Positions 22,694 through 34,795 are shown, counted from the first letter of the stretch. The stretch: 64,000 nt of DNA from Chaetoderma sp. LZ-2023a (GCA_034401795.1 CM067360.1:53555768-53619767), one strand, 5' to 3'. Numbers and translations are program-made. Notes: generated by a model not told the origin, from the sequence alone.

Positions 22694-24640
22694 ATGGACC
22701 ATCATACCGGTGACACGAACAACCGGGATGAGACAGTGTGGTTCAATCTCGCCGGCAATGGTCGCACGGCTCCATTGGAATGTTATCGTTCCACTGGCTC
22801 TAGAAGTCGGTCTTTGTACATTCCAGAGAGTTGCGAAACATGATCCGCAACCCCGAGAACCGATACTAACCAGCTAGTCTGTGCATTGTGCACATGCGGT
22901 GCAGTGGAACAGAATGTTCGGACGGACCGCCATGTACCCACCCCGGAGGCTACAAGAGTCAACCAAAGTGGGGCTCTAACGAGAAGCAAACCCACACCAT
23001 CACTCAACACCCATGTGTTTCAGTCTCCTTCATTGGATGATCAGAACACCCTCGATGTGGAGGTAGCATCTTATGATAGGAGAGCCGCATTTGTCCTTAT
23101 CGATTATGACCGAAACTTCCCTGGTGCAGAATTCCCAGCACCATATCAACACAGGTACTCCAACATCATACCTTCATGCCCAATGTGTACATCAGTACTA
23201 TCAGAAGGTGACTCATGGCCTGCCCCTTATGCACTGTGTCCCGTATCACCTCCAATAAGAACTTCATCTCCATGCTACCCTGTGGTGCTATGGTATGAAC
23301 ATTGGGATACAAGATCACCATCACCATCCTACAACAGAAGGTACACCCATTCACGCATCACGCACCACCCTCGTCAGTCTCCTGGACCTTCTCCATATGA
23401 GCAATGCCCGACGCAGCGCCCAGTAGAGCTTCCGCGGCATATACATAACACGCCTCCACCGGGTTATCGACCGACACCAACATGGCATTCAGCAGATCAT
23501 ACATATCTGTTTCGCACTGAACATCATCAATGGGAATCACGGGAATCACCATCACGGATGCGGTAGCAGAACTATCGACACGAATGAGATCTACCACCAT
23601 CAGCATGACCAATACGCAGACCAGCATCTGCGTTCACACCACTCTCACCCGCACCGCCACCAGGATTCGTGCCGGTAACACCATATCACAGCCATGGCCA
23701 AGTCATTCTCCCCCCCCCCCAAGAATTCACTGGGGAGAGTGACTGGGCCAATTATAAATGCCAATTTGAAATCACTAGCCATACCAACCGGTGGATGGAT
23801 CAACAAATGGGAAAGTATCTGGCTGCAAAACTGTCCGGGCAGATTTGGGGTCCGATAATACGCCAACCTATATGGAGCTGGAAAGTGCATTATCAGAAAG
23901 ATTCAGGAGACACGGCCCTCAGTGAAACAAGTCATCTTCAACTAAAAAATCTATGGAGATGTGCTGAGGAAACCCTGCCGGAGTTGGCCAGTCGCATTCA
24001 GCGACTTGTCACACACGCTTACCCCAGTACGAATCATGAGGGAATCATGCACCTTCATCTCGACGCCGTCATTGATGCATTAAGCAGTGAGCCCACTCTT
24101 AAAGAAAAACTATTCCTCCTAGAACATAACAATCTTCAGTCCCTGACTGCAATGGCAGTCAGAATAGAAAACTTCTTGGAGCGGGAGAAAGCCAATCACC
24201 CTCAATTACATCTTGTCAACAAGTTGAATAATGCACACATCCTTATTGCAACCAACTCCGCCTCTGCATCCACACCAGCATCAGCAACAGGCCTCAACAA
24301 CACCGCATCGCACAATGAACTCCCCATCAGTCAGAATCACACACACGGAGGAAGGGTGTGTGGCCAGTCCCATCGGGGAGGCCACAGCAATGCCCCAGGA
24401 GGCGGGAACCAGCACAATAACAGCAATAGGCAAAATATGCATGATAGGTTAGAAGAGATAACCAAACAATCTTGGCACTCACCAATCTAGTTACAACGCT
24501 CAGCACCACCGTCGCCACACAGCAGACTACACGACCAGCACCAAGTAGCATAAATCAGCATACACAGCCACCCAATGCATGTTTCGGATGTCGTCAGCCA
24601 GGCCCCTGGAAGGAACGATGTACGCACTGCCGTCCTACCA
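22694..24640 (+). pseudogene. gag polyprotein of G1
   Basis: The start is chosen at 22694 because MDHHTGDTNNRDETVWFN aligns with the G2 start (31484). An N-terminal Pro/Ser/His-rich region is followed by a capsid-like domain (23669-24300) with TALSETSHLQLKNLWRCAEE, TLPELASRIQRLVTHAYPS and RIENFLERE. A zinc knuckle at 24580-24621 reads CFGCRQPGPWKERC, in which the histidine of CCHC is proline, so zinc binding is probably lost. Frame breaks near 22850, 23570 and 24490. Forms the virus-like particle in the family; inactive here. Confidence 0.8.
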
Positions 24641-25377
24641 CAACTCCTACAGCTGACCGACACCATCTCAGTGCCCACTCCTGCAACCCGGCTCAACCAT
24701 GGTCTCCAGATAACAACGTCAGGTGGATACATCTACAAACACTAAGAACACGTCCCCCACAACAGTATACGACATCATGAACCCAGCTTCACATAAGTCG
24801 GTACCTACAATGCATACTGCATCCGCAGCACTGACAACACGTCACCCCAACCACCGCCCCCCCCCCCTTGTGAAATGTTGTGACCATGCAATAAATGCAT
24901 CTCACAGACCCTCTTTCCTATGCAAAACTGCAGTGGTTGGTTGTTGCACTGCCACTGAAACAACGTTTTTACAAGCACCACGACTCACCAGCAAAGCACT
25001 TAACACCCGGTGCCCATTGGTGGTATGCAATTCACAGGCCCTATCAGCATTACCCACCGTATCCAACAGCAGTAATAGTGACATGGACAACAGTCACAAT
25101 TCCGCATCATGGATCCGCAAAAAGAGGGCCAACACAACGCGGCAAACAACAGCATCACCATTGCTTCTTTTGCACATCTACCAAACATCCAATTATGCAT
25201 TGTCCAGAGTGGGAGGCACAGGTGACCCTCTGTCGCCACCTCACTAGTCCTGTCCAAACTGCTGTTTATACAAACACACCATACATGCCTTCCTGCATCA
25301 GTTACACCACCATTGCTACCCCCAGCTCCGTCATTGCCTAAGCAACTACATCACTCACTCAGCCACCAATTGCACTC
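24641..25377 (+). pseudogene. gag-pro linker with second zinc knuckle (G1)
   Basis: A Pro/Thr/Ser-rich linker leads to CFFCTSTKHPIMHC (25162-25203), a CxxC-x4-H-x4-C zinc knuckle. It lies 194 codons after the first knuckle and in the same frame, with a stop between, and the same frame runs on into the protease. The equivalent knuckle is present in G3 (CFFCASPKHPMKHC) and in G2 (first Cys changed to Tyr). Confidence 0.72.
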
Positions 25378-25862
25378 ATGGAAGCTATACAGAAACAAAC
25401 TGATTACATACAGGATGACACTGCACCTAGAGCAATTCCGCAAGCAGTATCATTGGAAACTCTTCTGCAAGCTCACCATAAAGTAGTATATAAGTGTGCT
25501 TGCCTGTTGACTGGAGTTTCTACCAGTGCCCCAGTAGACATTGGAACTTCCATCACCGTTTTCAACAGGCGATTGTCTGAGAGCATCCCACCTCATCGAA
25601 AGCCACTAACATCTTTTTACTGACAGCTACCGGAGCTGATGTTCCGGTGGCTGATACAGTAAACCTCGTTATACAAATAGAGGAAACGCAATTCATTCAG
25701 CGAGTTGTAGTGGCCTTTATTCAAAACGATGCCCTGTTAGGTTTTGACTTCCTTAGTGCCAGTGAAGCCGTCATACATTGCAAACAACAGGAACCAGACA
25801 TACACAGCCATCGAATACCCCTTGGACCAGAATCACCAGTCTGTACGATACATGTGTGGTGA
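25378..25862 (+). pseudogene. retropepsin-like protease of G1
   Basis: Aspartic protease that would cleave the polyprotein. The segment KCACLLTGVSTSAPVDIGTS aligns with the G3/G2 segment containing ATVDTGA, so the catalytic DTG has become DIG. The downstream hydrophobic block AFIQNDALLGFDFLSA corresponds to the second conserved retropepsin element. A TGA breaks the frame at 25621. Inactive. Confidence 0.78.
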
Positions 25863-26188
25863 TTTTAGCTTCAACAGCAACGGTTGAGCCAGGACAGGAG
25901 GAGATCTTATGGGCCACTGCAACACAGTTAGGAAGCAACACACAGGCAGCCATGCTGGAACCCGACCCCGAATACATGATTGGCTTCCAATGCGCCAGTC
26001 TACAATTGATGGTAGACACCACCAACAAGGATCACATACCCTTCCGGGCATTCAATGGAACAGCGAACCCAATAACACTAGTCCCAGGTGATCGTTATGG
26101 CCATTTGGTGGATGTGATATCACTGGAGACACCCATCGCATTTACACCAGCAGCAGCTTCTGCGGGTGATTTATATTTGCATGCCTCA

Positions 26189-27042
26189 GTTGGTTTAACA
26201 CAATCTCATAAACGTGATGTACAGCAGATTCTACATAAATATCGGGAGAGTTTCTCCACAGGAGACATGGACCTGGGAGAAACTCACCTCGTGTGGCACT
26301 CCATCGATACCGGAAATAATCGACCAGTATGACAGCCAGTTCAATGTCTCCCCATTCACAAGGAAACGGAATTACACCAACAAGTTAGCGACATGTTGCG
26401 GACAGGCATTATGGAGCCCTCAGTATTCCGCTGGGCCAGTCCCATAGTACTAGCAGGCAAAAAGGATGGATCTTTGTGGTTTTGTATCGCCCACCGCCAC
26501 CTTAATGATCTAAGCATCAAAGATGCATATCCACTCCCATGGATAGATCAGGCCTTAGATTCCTTATCCGGAGCCAAGTGGTTTTGTACCCTTGACTTGG
26601 CTAGCGGTTACTGGCAAGTAGCCATGGATGAGGCTGACAGGGAGAAGACCGCTTTCATCTGTCGGACGGTCTTTTCCAATTCGGCAAAATGCCTTACAGC
26701 TTGTACAATGCCCCGAGAACATTCGAACGTCTCATTGAGCAGGTATTAACTGCCCTGCAATGGGAAATATGTCTCTGTTACATCGACGAAGTAATCATCT
26801 TCGACTCTTTGTTTGAGCAGACCCTGTCCAATTTGGACACTGTCCTGATGTGGTTCTATACCACAAACCACAAGCTCAAACCCAAGAAGTGTTATCTTTT
26901 TAGACAGAGCGTCGACTTCCTGGGACACATAATATCCAAAATGAAAACAGTAGCAGAATGGCAGACCCCCCACTTCAGTAACAGATACAAGAAGTTTCCT
27001 CGGTCTCTGCCAGTGTTATCGCCGATACATCCATCACTTTAG
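26189..27042 (+). pseudogene. reverse transcriptase of G1
   Basis: Gypsy-type RT: fingers around SPIVLAGKKDGSLWFCIAHR, motif A CTLDLASGYWQVAM, the block EKTAF, motif B KMPYSLYNAPRTFERLIEQV (frameshift near 26690), motif C CYIDEVIIF, and thumb FRQSVDFLGHIIS. The second aspartate of YIDD is glutamate here, a loss expected to abolish or cripple catalysis. The homologue in G3 keeps YIDDVIVF. Confidence 0.87.
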
Positions 27043-27612
27043 TGAGATTGCATCCCCGTTATTCCAGATCACTGAGAAAGATCAACCATTTGAGTGGACG
27101 AGTGAGTGTAAAGGTTCGTTCAGGGCGTTGAAGGAACATTTGGCAACCGCACAAATTCTTGCTCATCCTAACCCTAACCTCGATTTCATTTTAGACACTG
27201 ATGCATCTGCTTACACAATCGGTGCAATTCTATCCCAAGTCACAGAAGATGGAACGGAGCCGGTACTGGGTTATGGTTCGCATACTCTGAATAAAACAGA
27301 GAAACATTACGCAACCACAAAGAGGGAATTATTGGCTGCGGTGTATTTTGTCAAATACTACAAACACTTTCTGTATGGCCACCCATTTACACTCCATACA
27401 GATCATGCCTTGCTATGCTGGCTTAAAAACCTAAAAAATCTTGAGAACCAAGTAGCGCGGTGGCTGGAATCCCTGCAGGCCTTGAACCTCAATGTTGTTC
27501 ATAGACCCGGCAAGCTGCATGGAAATGCTGATGCCTTGAGCAGAATCAGGCTCGAGGATAAACACGAAGTGGCCAGGGAGAAGACCGCTTTCATTGCAAT
27601 CCCCAAGCTAAA
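27043..27612 (+). pseudogene. RNase H domain of G1
   Basis: Continues after RT: ILDTDASAYTIGAILSQ (first Asp), KRELLAAVYFVKYYKHFLYG (Glu), LHTDHALLCWLKNLKN (Asp) and GNADALSR (last Asp), all four acidic positions present. The reading frame 27128-27814 is open across the whole domain and into integrase, the best-kept part of this copy. Confidence 0.87.
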
Positions 27613-28270
27613 ATGCACAGATTGGGTACAGAGAGAGTCGCTCATGAACAGTCAACCGAAGCGCAAACACGACAAATATATGCGTGGATCCAGGAGGGAG
27701 TACGTCCTCCTAAGGAATCTATCAGCCCATCGTCCGCATTGGCTACATATTATTATCAGAGGTTTGAGGAGTGCCATATCAGTAATGGCATCCTTTACAT
27801 TAACAACCGGATAGTAATTCCTGAGCGGTATAGGGTCATGATCCTCGAACAATTGCATGACTGTGCTGGACATTTAGCCATCGAAAGAACTGCGGAACGT
27901 ATCAAACAGAGATGCGATAGTGTGAAGGCATGGATCACCAATTGTGTCCCATGTCAAAGGCCAACACCACACTGCACCTCTTCAGATTAAAATTGTTGGT
28001 GCACCATGGGCTATTGATGTGCTCGGACTCTTGAATATGATGGATGAAGGAAACAAGTACATCCTCGCCTTGCAAGGCGATTTTACGAAGTATGTAGAAG
28101 CATTCGCTTTACGAGACCAAGAGGAATCCACAGTAGTGGAGGTCCGGTCTAGCAATGTGTTCTGCCACTTCGGCATGCCCTATGAATTGCACTCCGACCA
28201 AGGAAGTAATTTTGAGAGCTGGCTGATCTCTGAGCTCTGCAAATTGTTTCATATAGTCAAAACACGTACA
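27613..28270 (+). pseudogene. integrase of G1, truncated
   Basis: Zinc-binding segment (HLAIERTAERI, CVPCQ), then the catalytic core: AIDVLGLLN (first Asp), LHSDQGSNFESWLIS (second Asp). The element stops at KTRT (28270), before the catalytic glutamate and the C-terminal DNA-binding domain, and is joined directly to the G2 LTR. A small deletion near 27900 removes part of the zinc domain, and frames shift at about 27620 and 27985. Confidence 0.85.
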
Positions 28271-28682
28271 AGCTAAGCTGGGTGCGCGCCGCCCGTCCTG
28301 GATTCGTACCCTGAACACGCCCCCCCCCCCCTAGGTAGAGCCATAAGCGTATATGGGCCTATAGGAGAGATCACGTTGCGAAAATGACTAAGTTCATTAA
28401 AGAGCATAATGCGCATGCGCACGCTTAGATGCTATTTTTGACGGAGCACGTACTTTACGACCAAGATAGGATGACGCTTTTATTGTATCGAGATGGTACC
28501 CTGTAATTCTTTTTGATTACCTGTTCCCGTTGAATCTGACATTAATCAGGACCAGAATTCGATGGGCTTTTTAAATCTGTAAACCATTTCAAAATCGGTT
28601 AAGAAATGGCTGAGTTATCCACGGAAAACCCGACTTGATTATCTTCAAAATATTGCTGTGACGTCATAACCACGTGGACGCA

Positions 28683-28709
28683 GAACTTCTAGAATGTTCT
28701 AGAATATTC
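28683..28709 (+). promoter_or_regulatory. heat-shock-element array in G2 LTR
   Basis: TTCTAGAATGTTCTAGAA continuing to ATATTC: five alternating nTTCn / nGAAn pentamers in perfect register, the binding pattern of trimeric HSF, with another GAA one base out of phase upstream. It lies about 85 bp upstream of TATAAAA (28795). The inverted LTR at 37667-37693 keeps all pentamer cores and differs only at spacer bases. Confidence 0.75.
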
Positions 28710-28779
28710 GACTGCGCTATTATTAGCTATGCGCTGATTGACTGTTGCTCGAACGATGATTGGTTGGAGCCTGCGCCTG

Positions 28780-28801
28780 TGACGTCATGGGGAGTATAAA
28801 A
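28780..28801 (+). promoter_or_regulatory. G2 LTR core promoter (CRE and TATA)
   Basis: TGACGTCA (28780-28787) followed by TATAAAAG (28795), with ATTGGTTGG upstream. Transcription would start about 30 bp downstream, so the region to 31483 would be a leader of about 2.6 kb. Confidence 0.75.
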
Positions 28802-31483
28802 GGAGACGCGATCCAGAGATTGAGAGCATCCTCGGCCAGGGTCCGAACAGGTTGGATCTGTACTAGCTGCAATCAACAGATATTACGCATATGACTTCAG
28901 TTTTCTGTTCTTCTCCCATAGCTAGCAGTAGCCAACCCACCGCAGTAAGAACAATTTTGTAAACTCCCTACTTACGAAAGCAATTTGGAACTTTCTGATT
29001 ACTGTTCACGAATATCAATATCTACTTCGGAACACAAATTTGCAGTGAGGTCTTTACGGCCTGAATATGTGAGTCTACAGATGTAGAGGCAGGGTGTTCT
29101 TTGATGGATGACTCGATGGATCTGCCGGCCATGCCAAAAAGTGGTATTTCAACTGTCACCACACTAATATCGTGTAGGTTCTTCTGACTTTCTACCGCAG
29201 AAAGTAAACTCTGCCCGGTGCATCTTCAGAGCTGGCTGATGTACCCAGCACCGTTAAGCTTTGTTTTGTATCTTCGTTGGCCTCTGACAACCCCCGGTTG
29301 TGATCGGGGTGTTTACAACTTCCATCCATGCCATCGGTGTACAGGAACTTTCTTCACCACAATAGTACTATCGTATCTTTTGCTGACTGCTCGTTAGACA
29401 TCCTATTAGGCTTACAGTGCTGAGCAATGTAATCCCACTATAAGTGTTCTTGCGGGGATCTTGTTTGCGGAAAACAGCTTGCGGGAATTTTCCAGCTTCC
29501 TGAGCATGCATCAATGCACATCAACTACGGAATGACGTATCAATTTCAGTAACACGGTAGCCTAACTTAATAATGACTACCGAGTATTCAAGTAACTAAA
29601 CTTCAAATTTTAATTATTTCGCTATATGTACTTCTCTAATTATATTGTATCCGTAAAAATGGTCCCGATGGCTAAAAGGTACCATAACAGTCTTAGGAGT
29701 TCTAATTTCTGTATTTGTTTATAGTTATTCTCATTTTCTGTAAGGTGTTTTACTAACCGAACTGTAGTAGGTTCATTAACCTGTACTAAGATTCATATGT
29801 TTTGTTAATTTATAGAAAATATAGGACTGCAGTGCACGTGGGAAACACTATACAGCAACACTTATATGTGCAGCCCTTTCTCCCGCCACCAACAATTTTT
29901 CACTGAGGTCGCTATCCGTGCTATAACTCTGTTTAGCCCGGCATGCTACCAACTAAACCTTTTCTATTCAGCTCGATAGGATAGGTTCAAAATGATTAGA
30001 GACACTTTCTTCATTACCAACTCGGTAATATACTCTTCTCTTCCGGCAGTACGATAATCTATCCCCGCACTGCGGTAAGACTCATAACTCCAGGATTTTG
30101 TTTCTCTCCATGCTCCACTCAGCCTTGTGGCTTCTTAATTGTGTGGATGTCCTTATCCGCACCATGGGCTGATCCGACTCTGGGAAACTGTTGGGGTTTC
30201 CGAGTGGTGATGGCCAGGGTGTGGTATCACACACTGTCCCTCCGTATCTTTGGATACTTAGTAGTTTGCACTTTTGTCAATGTAGGAAAGCACTGCAAAA
30301 ACATATCTTAATTATTATTTTATTTGCTGAACAATCCTCCCGCACCGCAGTGCAAAGCAGGGCAACTTGTATATAAACCTAATGCCAGGTTAAACGGTTA
30401 GTTCCATAGGACCCGGCAACGGCCGAGATACGTATCCCCCCCGAATTCCATAAGAATGTCTGGGCATGTTAGTCAGAACTGCCACGCCCTTACGGGAAGG
30501 ACATTTACGGTGGGTATTCATCTCTCTCACCCCCACCATAACGATAGGACAATGGTCTAATAATGCTTTCGTGAAAAATAACCTATGTCTTGTAACGTTT
30601 TATGTGGTTACGGAGCGGGATGTCCGGATTCTTGTCCAGTTCGGAGATCTTACTAAGTAACATGTATGAGCGCTGTCTTCAGTATTGATGTCTTGGGGGA
30701 ATCTGTTCTCAATGACAGCCGTGTCTAATAACTAGGTAGATACCAGCCATTTGCGGCCAAAAATAGTTCTTGTTTTAAAAACAACTAAACGCTAATTAAA
30801 CAAAGCAGAGGGCCCACATAAATAAAGCGGCAACCACTAATTCAGCATACTAAGAATCACATAAGATGGTGACGAGGGAATCCATCGGGAATCACTCGTC
30901 CCGTCTTCACATAAAACAGTACGCACCCCTATAGTCATAATCTCACTAGGTATGGTCTTTTCTTTCTCAAGTATTTTTGGTTGAAATATTAGAGTGGGCC
31001 CATTTTTGCCTACTACTCTTCTTCCGCTTTAAGCAGTGGCGACACCTTCCCGAGATGGAGGCCCGTGCGAGGCACTTGCCTCTCGCAAGGATTCAGCGAC
31101 GACGGTCCATGCCAGGATAATACTCCTCACCCAAACTATCACTAGGAGCAGTGCCCACGTGAGGCACATAACTTTTCGTCCGAGATAATCATCTTCCTTT
31201 CAGCTTAGAGGTATAATAACTTATAATAAGTTAACCAGTTAAGTCTCATGTACGGGAGCCTCCCTTGCGGTGATACCTCTGCGGACATACGAGTCTGTGT
31301 GGTACCTCCGGTAGCCCCATGTTTAAAAGTTCATCTACCTGCCTCTATGTCTCGTATTTTTGTATGCTCTTATTTTAGTTTTATCTAGCATATTTATAAT
31401 TGCTTAGGTAAAATCATTGTATAGACTTATATTTTTAGGTCACCAAAATTAAATCTTGTTAGTCCATAGATCACGAAATTGCT
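28802..31483 (+). other. G2 LTR remainder and leader
   Basis: No gene. Homologous to the inverted segment 34870-37570 and more loosely to G1 20165-22690. Contains AATAAA near 30820. The boundary between LTR and internal leader and the tRNA primer site could not be identified. Confidence 0.5.
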
Positions 31484-33520
31484 ATGGACAGGCATAATGG
31501 TGACACAAATTCTTGGGATGAGACTGTTGTATTTAATGTTTGTGATGATGGTCGCACGGCCCCACCAGAACGATTGAGTTCCACCGGCCTTAGGAGCCGG
31601 TTTTTGTTACCCGGGGGGCAGTCTCGTACAACGTCCGTCACCCCGAGACCAGATGTTAACCAGTGTGATCATTCATCATGTACTTGTGGCGCGGCGAGTC
31701 GACGTGATACACCGGAATGGCCTGACACTATCCGGCGAGCTACAAGCGGTGCCCGATGTGGGGCTCGAAGAACATTAGTAATTACACGCAGCGAACTCAT
31801 GCCCACACCATACAGGGAGCTTAGCTCAATACCTTCTCCATTTAGCGACGACTCCCTCAATCAAGCGGTAGCGTCATACGATGGATTTTCAGCTCACATG
31901 AAATTCAGCAGAATCAACAACACCGCACTATAACCTGTTTTCGCCTGTTAGCGACGGCACCTTTCAGAATGCCTCACAGGCGGGAACACAGTTCAGAACC
32001 ATATCGGACGCCCGCGACAGGCCACCACCAACAGGGCCGAATCGTGGATGACCCCGACAAAGACCCGATTACGGGCATCTCAATAGTCCTTCAGACTACT
32101 ATCGTTCACCCATGTCATCTACTGAGACAATATGGCCGGGTGATAATCTACAGTACAGACACCCTCCCTTACCGCCCCCTTCTAGCGCAATGCTATAATC
32201 AAGGGGAACACCGCAGCTTTATCGGGAGGAATCGGCACCACCATTTCGCCGGTACATCAGTCACGCTACACATCACGACCGTCAGCTGACTGCACCACCA
32301 CCATATGAGGACTATCACTCCTGAACTCGGGGAGAACGTCCGTGTAATCTTCACAACAATCCGCCGCCCGTCCATAGACACATGCCGGTCCATGGCTTTA
32401 CAACCGGGGCGGACTCATTAAATTGGAGTATGCGTGTCCTCGCTCCTCGGCATCGGCATCAATGGGAAACCCCAACACCACCACCACCACCACCACCTGC
32501 ACCACGACCAGCCTCAGCCTATTTGTCAGATTCTCAGATACCCCCACCACCCAGATTTCAGCCGCTTCATTCATCCCGTGGTCTTGGCTGAGTCATCCTC
32601 CCTCCAGAATTTAGTGGGGAGAATGACTGGACCAATTATAAAACACAGTTCGAGATCATAGGTCGGACCAACCGCTGGAATGATCAGCAAATGGGTGAAT
32701 TTCTCGCCGCAAAACTTTCCGGAAAAGCCCTTCACGTTCTTGCGGATCTTGGAACTGACTACACACCCACAAACACACAATTGGAACGAGCATTGATGGA
32801 GCGATTTGGCGACACAGCCCTCGGAGAAACCAGTCGTCTTCAGCTTAAGAACCTCCAACGATGCGCGGGAGAAACTCTTCCCGAGTTAGCTAGCCGAATT
32901 AGAAGGATAGTCACCCGCGCATATCCGAGCACCAATACGGAAGGCGTGATCCATTTGGATCTTGACACTTTTATCGATGTATTGAGCGGTGAACCCGCCC
33001 TGAAAGAAAAATTATTTCTAGGCGACCATGGTAGATTGGCCCAATTAACGGCAACCGCGGTTCGTATAGAGAACTTTCTGGAGCGGGAAAAGAGTAACCG
33101 ACGCCAACCCCCATCCTATCAACAAGATAGAGGGGCAGCTATCGCCCCGCCCGCTAATGCCCCCCCCCCAGTTTTTCGACACCAACCACACAGACATCAC
33201 CACCACCAGCTATACAGAATTCCAGTCAGAATCAAGCGCCTGGAGGAAGGGGGCGTGCCTGTAGAGGAAGTCACAATGGGGCCCCCAGGCGTGGGAACCA
33301 GCACAACAACAACAACAATGGCAACATTAGAGAACAGATAGACGAGATTAATAACAAATCTCAGCCTTCATAAATTTAGTTACAACACTTAGCACCAACC
33401 TCACCACCACGCAGTTTAGGACAACAAACACCACCAGCACCGCATCACCACCGAACACCTGTTTCGGATGTGGTCAGTCAGGCCATTGACGGGAACGGTG
33501 TCCTAACCGACCTCCCTCTA
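31484..33520 (+). pseudogene. gag polyprotein of G2
   Basis: Start at MDRHNGDTNSWDETVVFN (31484), aligned with G1 and with the inverted copy. N-terminal frame open to 31933, then frame breaks. The capsid-like domain (32640-33341) is readable: LGETSRLQLKNLQRCAGE, LPELASRIRRIVTRAYPS, RIENFLEREKSN. At 33460 the zinc knuckle CFGCGQSGH is followed by TGA where G3 has Trp, so the frame is stopped inside the knuckle. His/Pro-rich and Thr-rich low-complexity linkers flank the domain. Confidence 0.82.
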
Positions 33521-34551
33521 CAGCGCCTGCCCCTGACCACAGCACACCGCAACCAGAGAAGCAGTCAAACTCCTAAGGACACCGAATTACCAAGAGCCAC
33601 CCCAGTGCCCATATCCTCCTCCTGGCTCAACTGCGACCTTCGTACAACAACGTTCAGTGGCCAGCTATCATCCACCAAAATCAGCTTTCACACCGACACC
33701 CAAATGCACGGCTTCACACGTGGCAGTGCCTACGTTGCCTCCCCCATCCGCAGCAATGACATCCCCCTCTTTCTCTGCACACAACAAGCCTTCTTTCCTA
33801 TGTAAAATAGCAGTGGTAGGTTGTAGCACCTCCGCTGAAAAAACGTTTTTGCGAGCACCACGTCCCACCACCAAGACACTAAATTCTCGGTGTCCTTTGG
33901 TGGTATGCAGAACACCACCCCATCCAACATCATCTCCTGCATCCACAGACAGTAACAACTCAGGAGAAACGATTCACTCGGCCTCATGGATTCGCAAGCG
34001 CCGACGTAGACGGGGAAACACACATCCCTGGCGGCATCACTATTTCTTCTGTGCTTCACCAAAACATCCCATGAAGCATTGCAAGAAATGGCTTGCACAG
34101 GTGGAGCTTATCCGTCATCCCGTGCACGCCACCATCTACACCAATACACCCTACTTAGAAACGGCAACAACTCCATCACCATTGCTACCCTCAGCTCCGC
34201 GTTCACCGCAGCCCTCACACCACTGGCGACGGGGAACTGGCCCTTTCCTCACTCAGCCATCCACAACATTACGAAAAGCCATACGGAGACAATCACAGTA
34301 CATACAGAGTGATGCTGCTCGGATGCGATTGTCGCAGATGGCATCATTGGAAACTCTTCCACAGGTACCGCAAAGTAATATACAAATGTGCCTGTCTGTT
34401 TAGTGGCGTTTCCACCAGTGCCACCGTCGACACTGGTGCTTCTATCACAGTATTTAACAAGCGCTTATATGAGAGCATCCCACCTCAGAAGAAGCCTTCC
34501 CTTAAGCCTACCAACATTTACTTACAGACGGCTACGGGAGCTGATGTGCCC
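33521..34551 (+). pseudogene. second knuckle and protease of G2, truncated
   Basis: Pro/Ser/Thr-rich linker, then YFFCASPKHPMKHC (34041-34082), the second knuckle with its first cysteine changed to tyrosine. After a frameshift the protease block ATVDTGASITVFNKRLYE keeps the catalytic DTG. The protein ends at GADVPC, where the fusion to the inverted segment occurs, so the flap-side half and ALLG block are absent. Confidence 0.8.
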
Positions 34552-34795
34552 TGTAGCTCGCTGGGTAGTGTCGGGCCGTTCCGGTGTATCATGTCGCCAT
34601 GCCGCAAGTGCACGACACATGATGATGCTGGTTAGCAGGGTGACGGACCTTGTACGAGACTGCCCTACGGGTAACAAAAACCGGCTCCTAGGGCTGGTGG
34701 AACTCAATCGTTCTGGTGGGGCCATGCGACCATCATCGCGAACATTAAACACAACTGTCTCATCCCAAGAATGTGTGTCACCAATATGCCTGTCC
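34552..34795 (-). pseudogene. gag N-terminal fragment in inverted segment
   Basis: About 80 codons matching G2 gag from its start: DETVVFNVRDDGRMAPPERL and SRFLLPVGQSRTRS, then a shifted frame with DTPERPDTTQRAT. It stops at the fusion point with G2, at the G2-equivalent position 31744. Confidence 0.8.

Larger units (their letters stand above)
19258..28270 (+). mobile_element. Gypsy-type LTR retrotransposon G1 (5' LTR to mid-integrase)
   Basis: Plus-strand order: LTR starting TGTAGC (19258), promoter with TGACGTCA-like site and TATAAAA (20158), long leader, gag (22694), zinc knuckle, second knuckle, protease, RT, RNase H and integrase. It ends abruptly inside integrase at 28270, where the LTR of G2 begins without its first 37 bases. 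G1 is clearly the same lineage as G2 and G3 but much more diverged (reading by eye, roughly 70-75% in the leader), and several catalytic residues are lost (protease DIG, RT YIDE). It is therefore an old copy. Confidence 0.87.
28271..34551 (+). mobile_element. Gypsy-type LTR retrotransposon G2 (LTR to protease)
   Basis: Begins with an LTR missing its first 37 bases compared with the LTR at 38116, then promoter (28683-28801), leader, gag start at 31484, zinc knuckle (33460), second knuckle (34041) and protease until 34551. There it breaks in GATGTGCCC and is fused to an inverted gag segment of a sister copy. Close to G3 in the shared gag-pro part. No RT or integrase. Confidence 0.87.
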
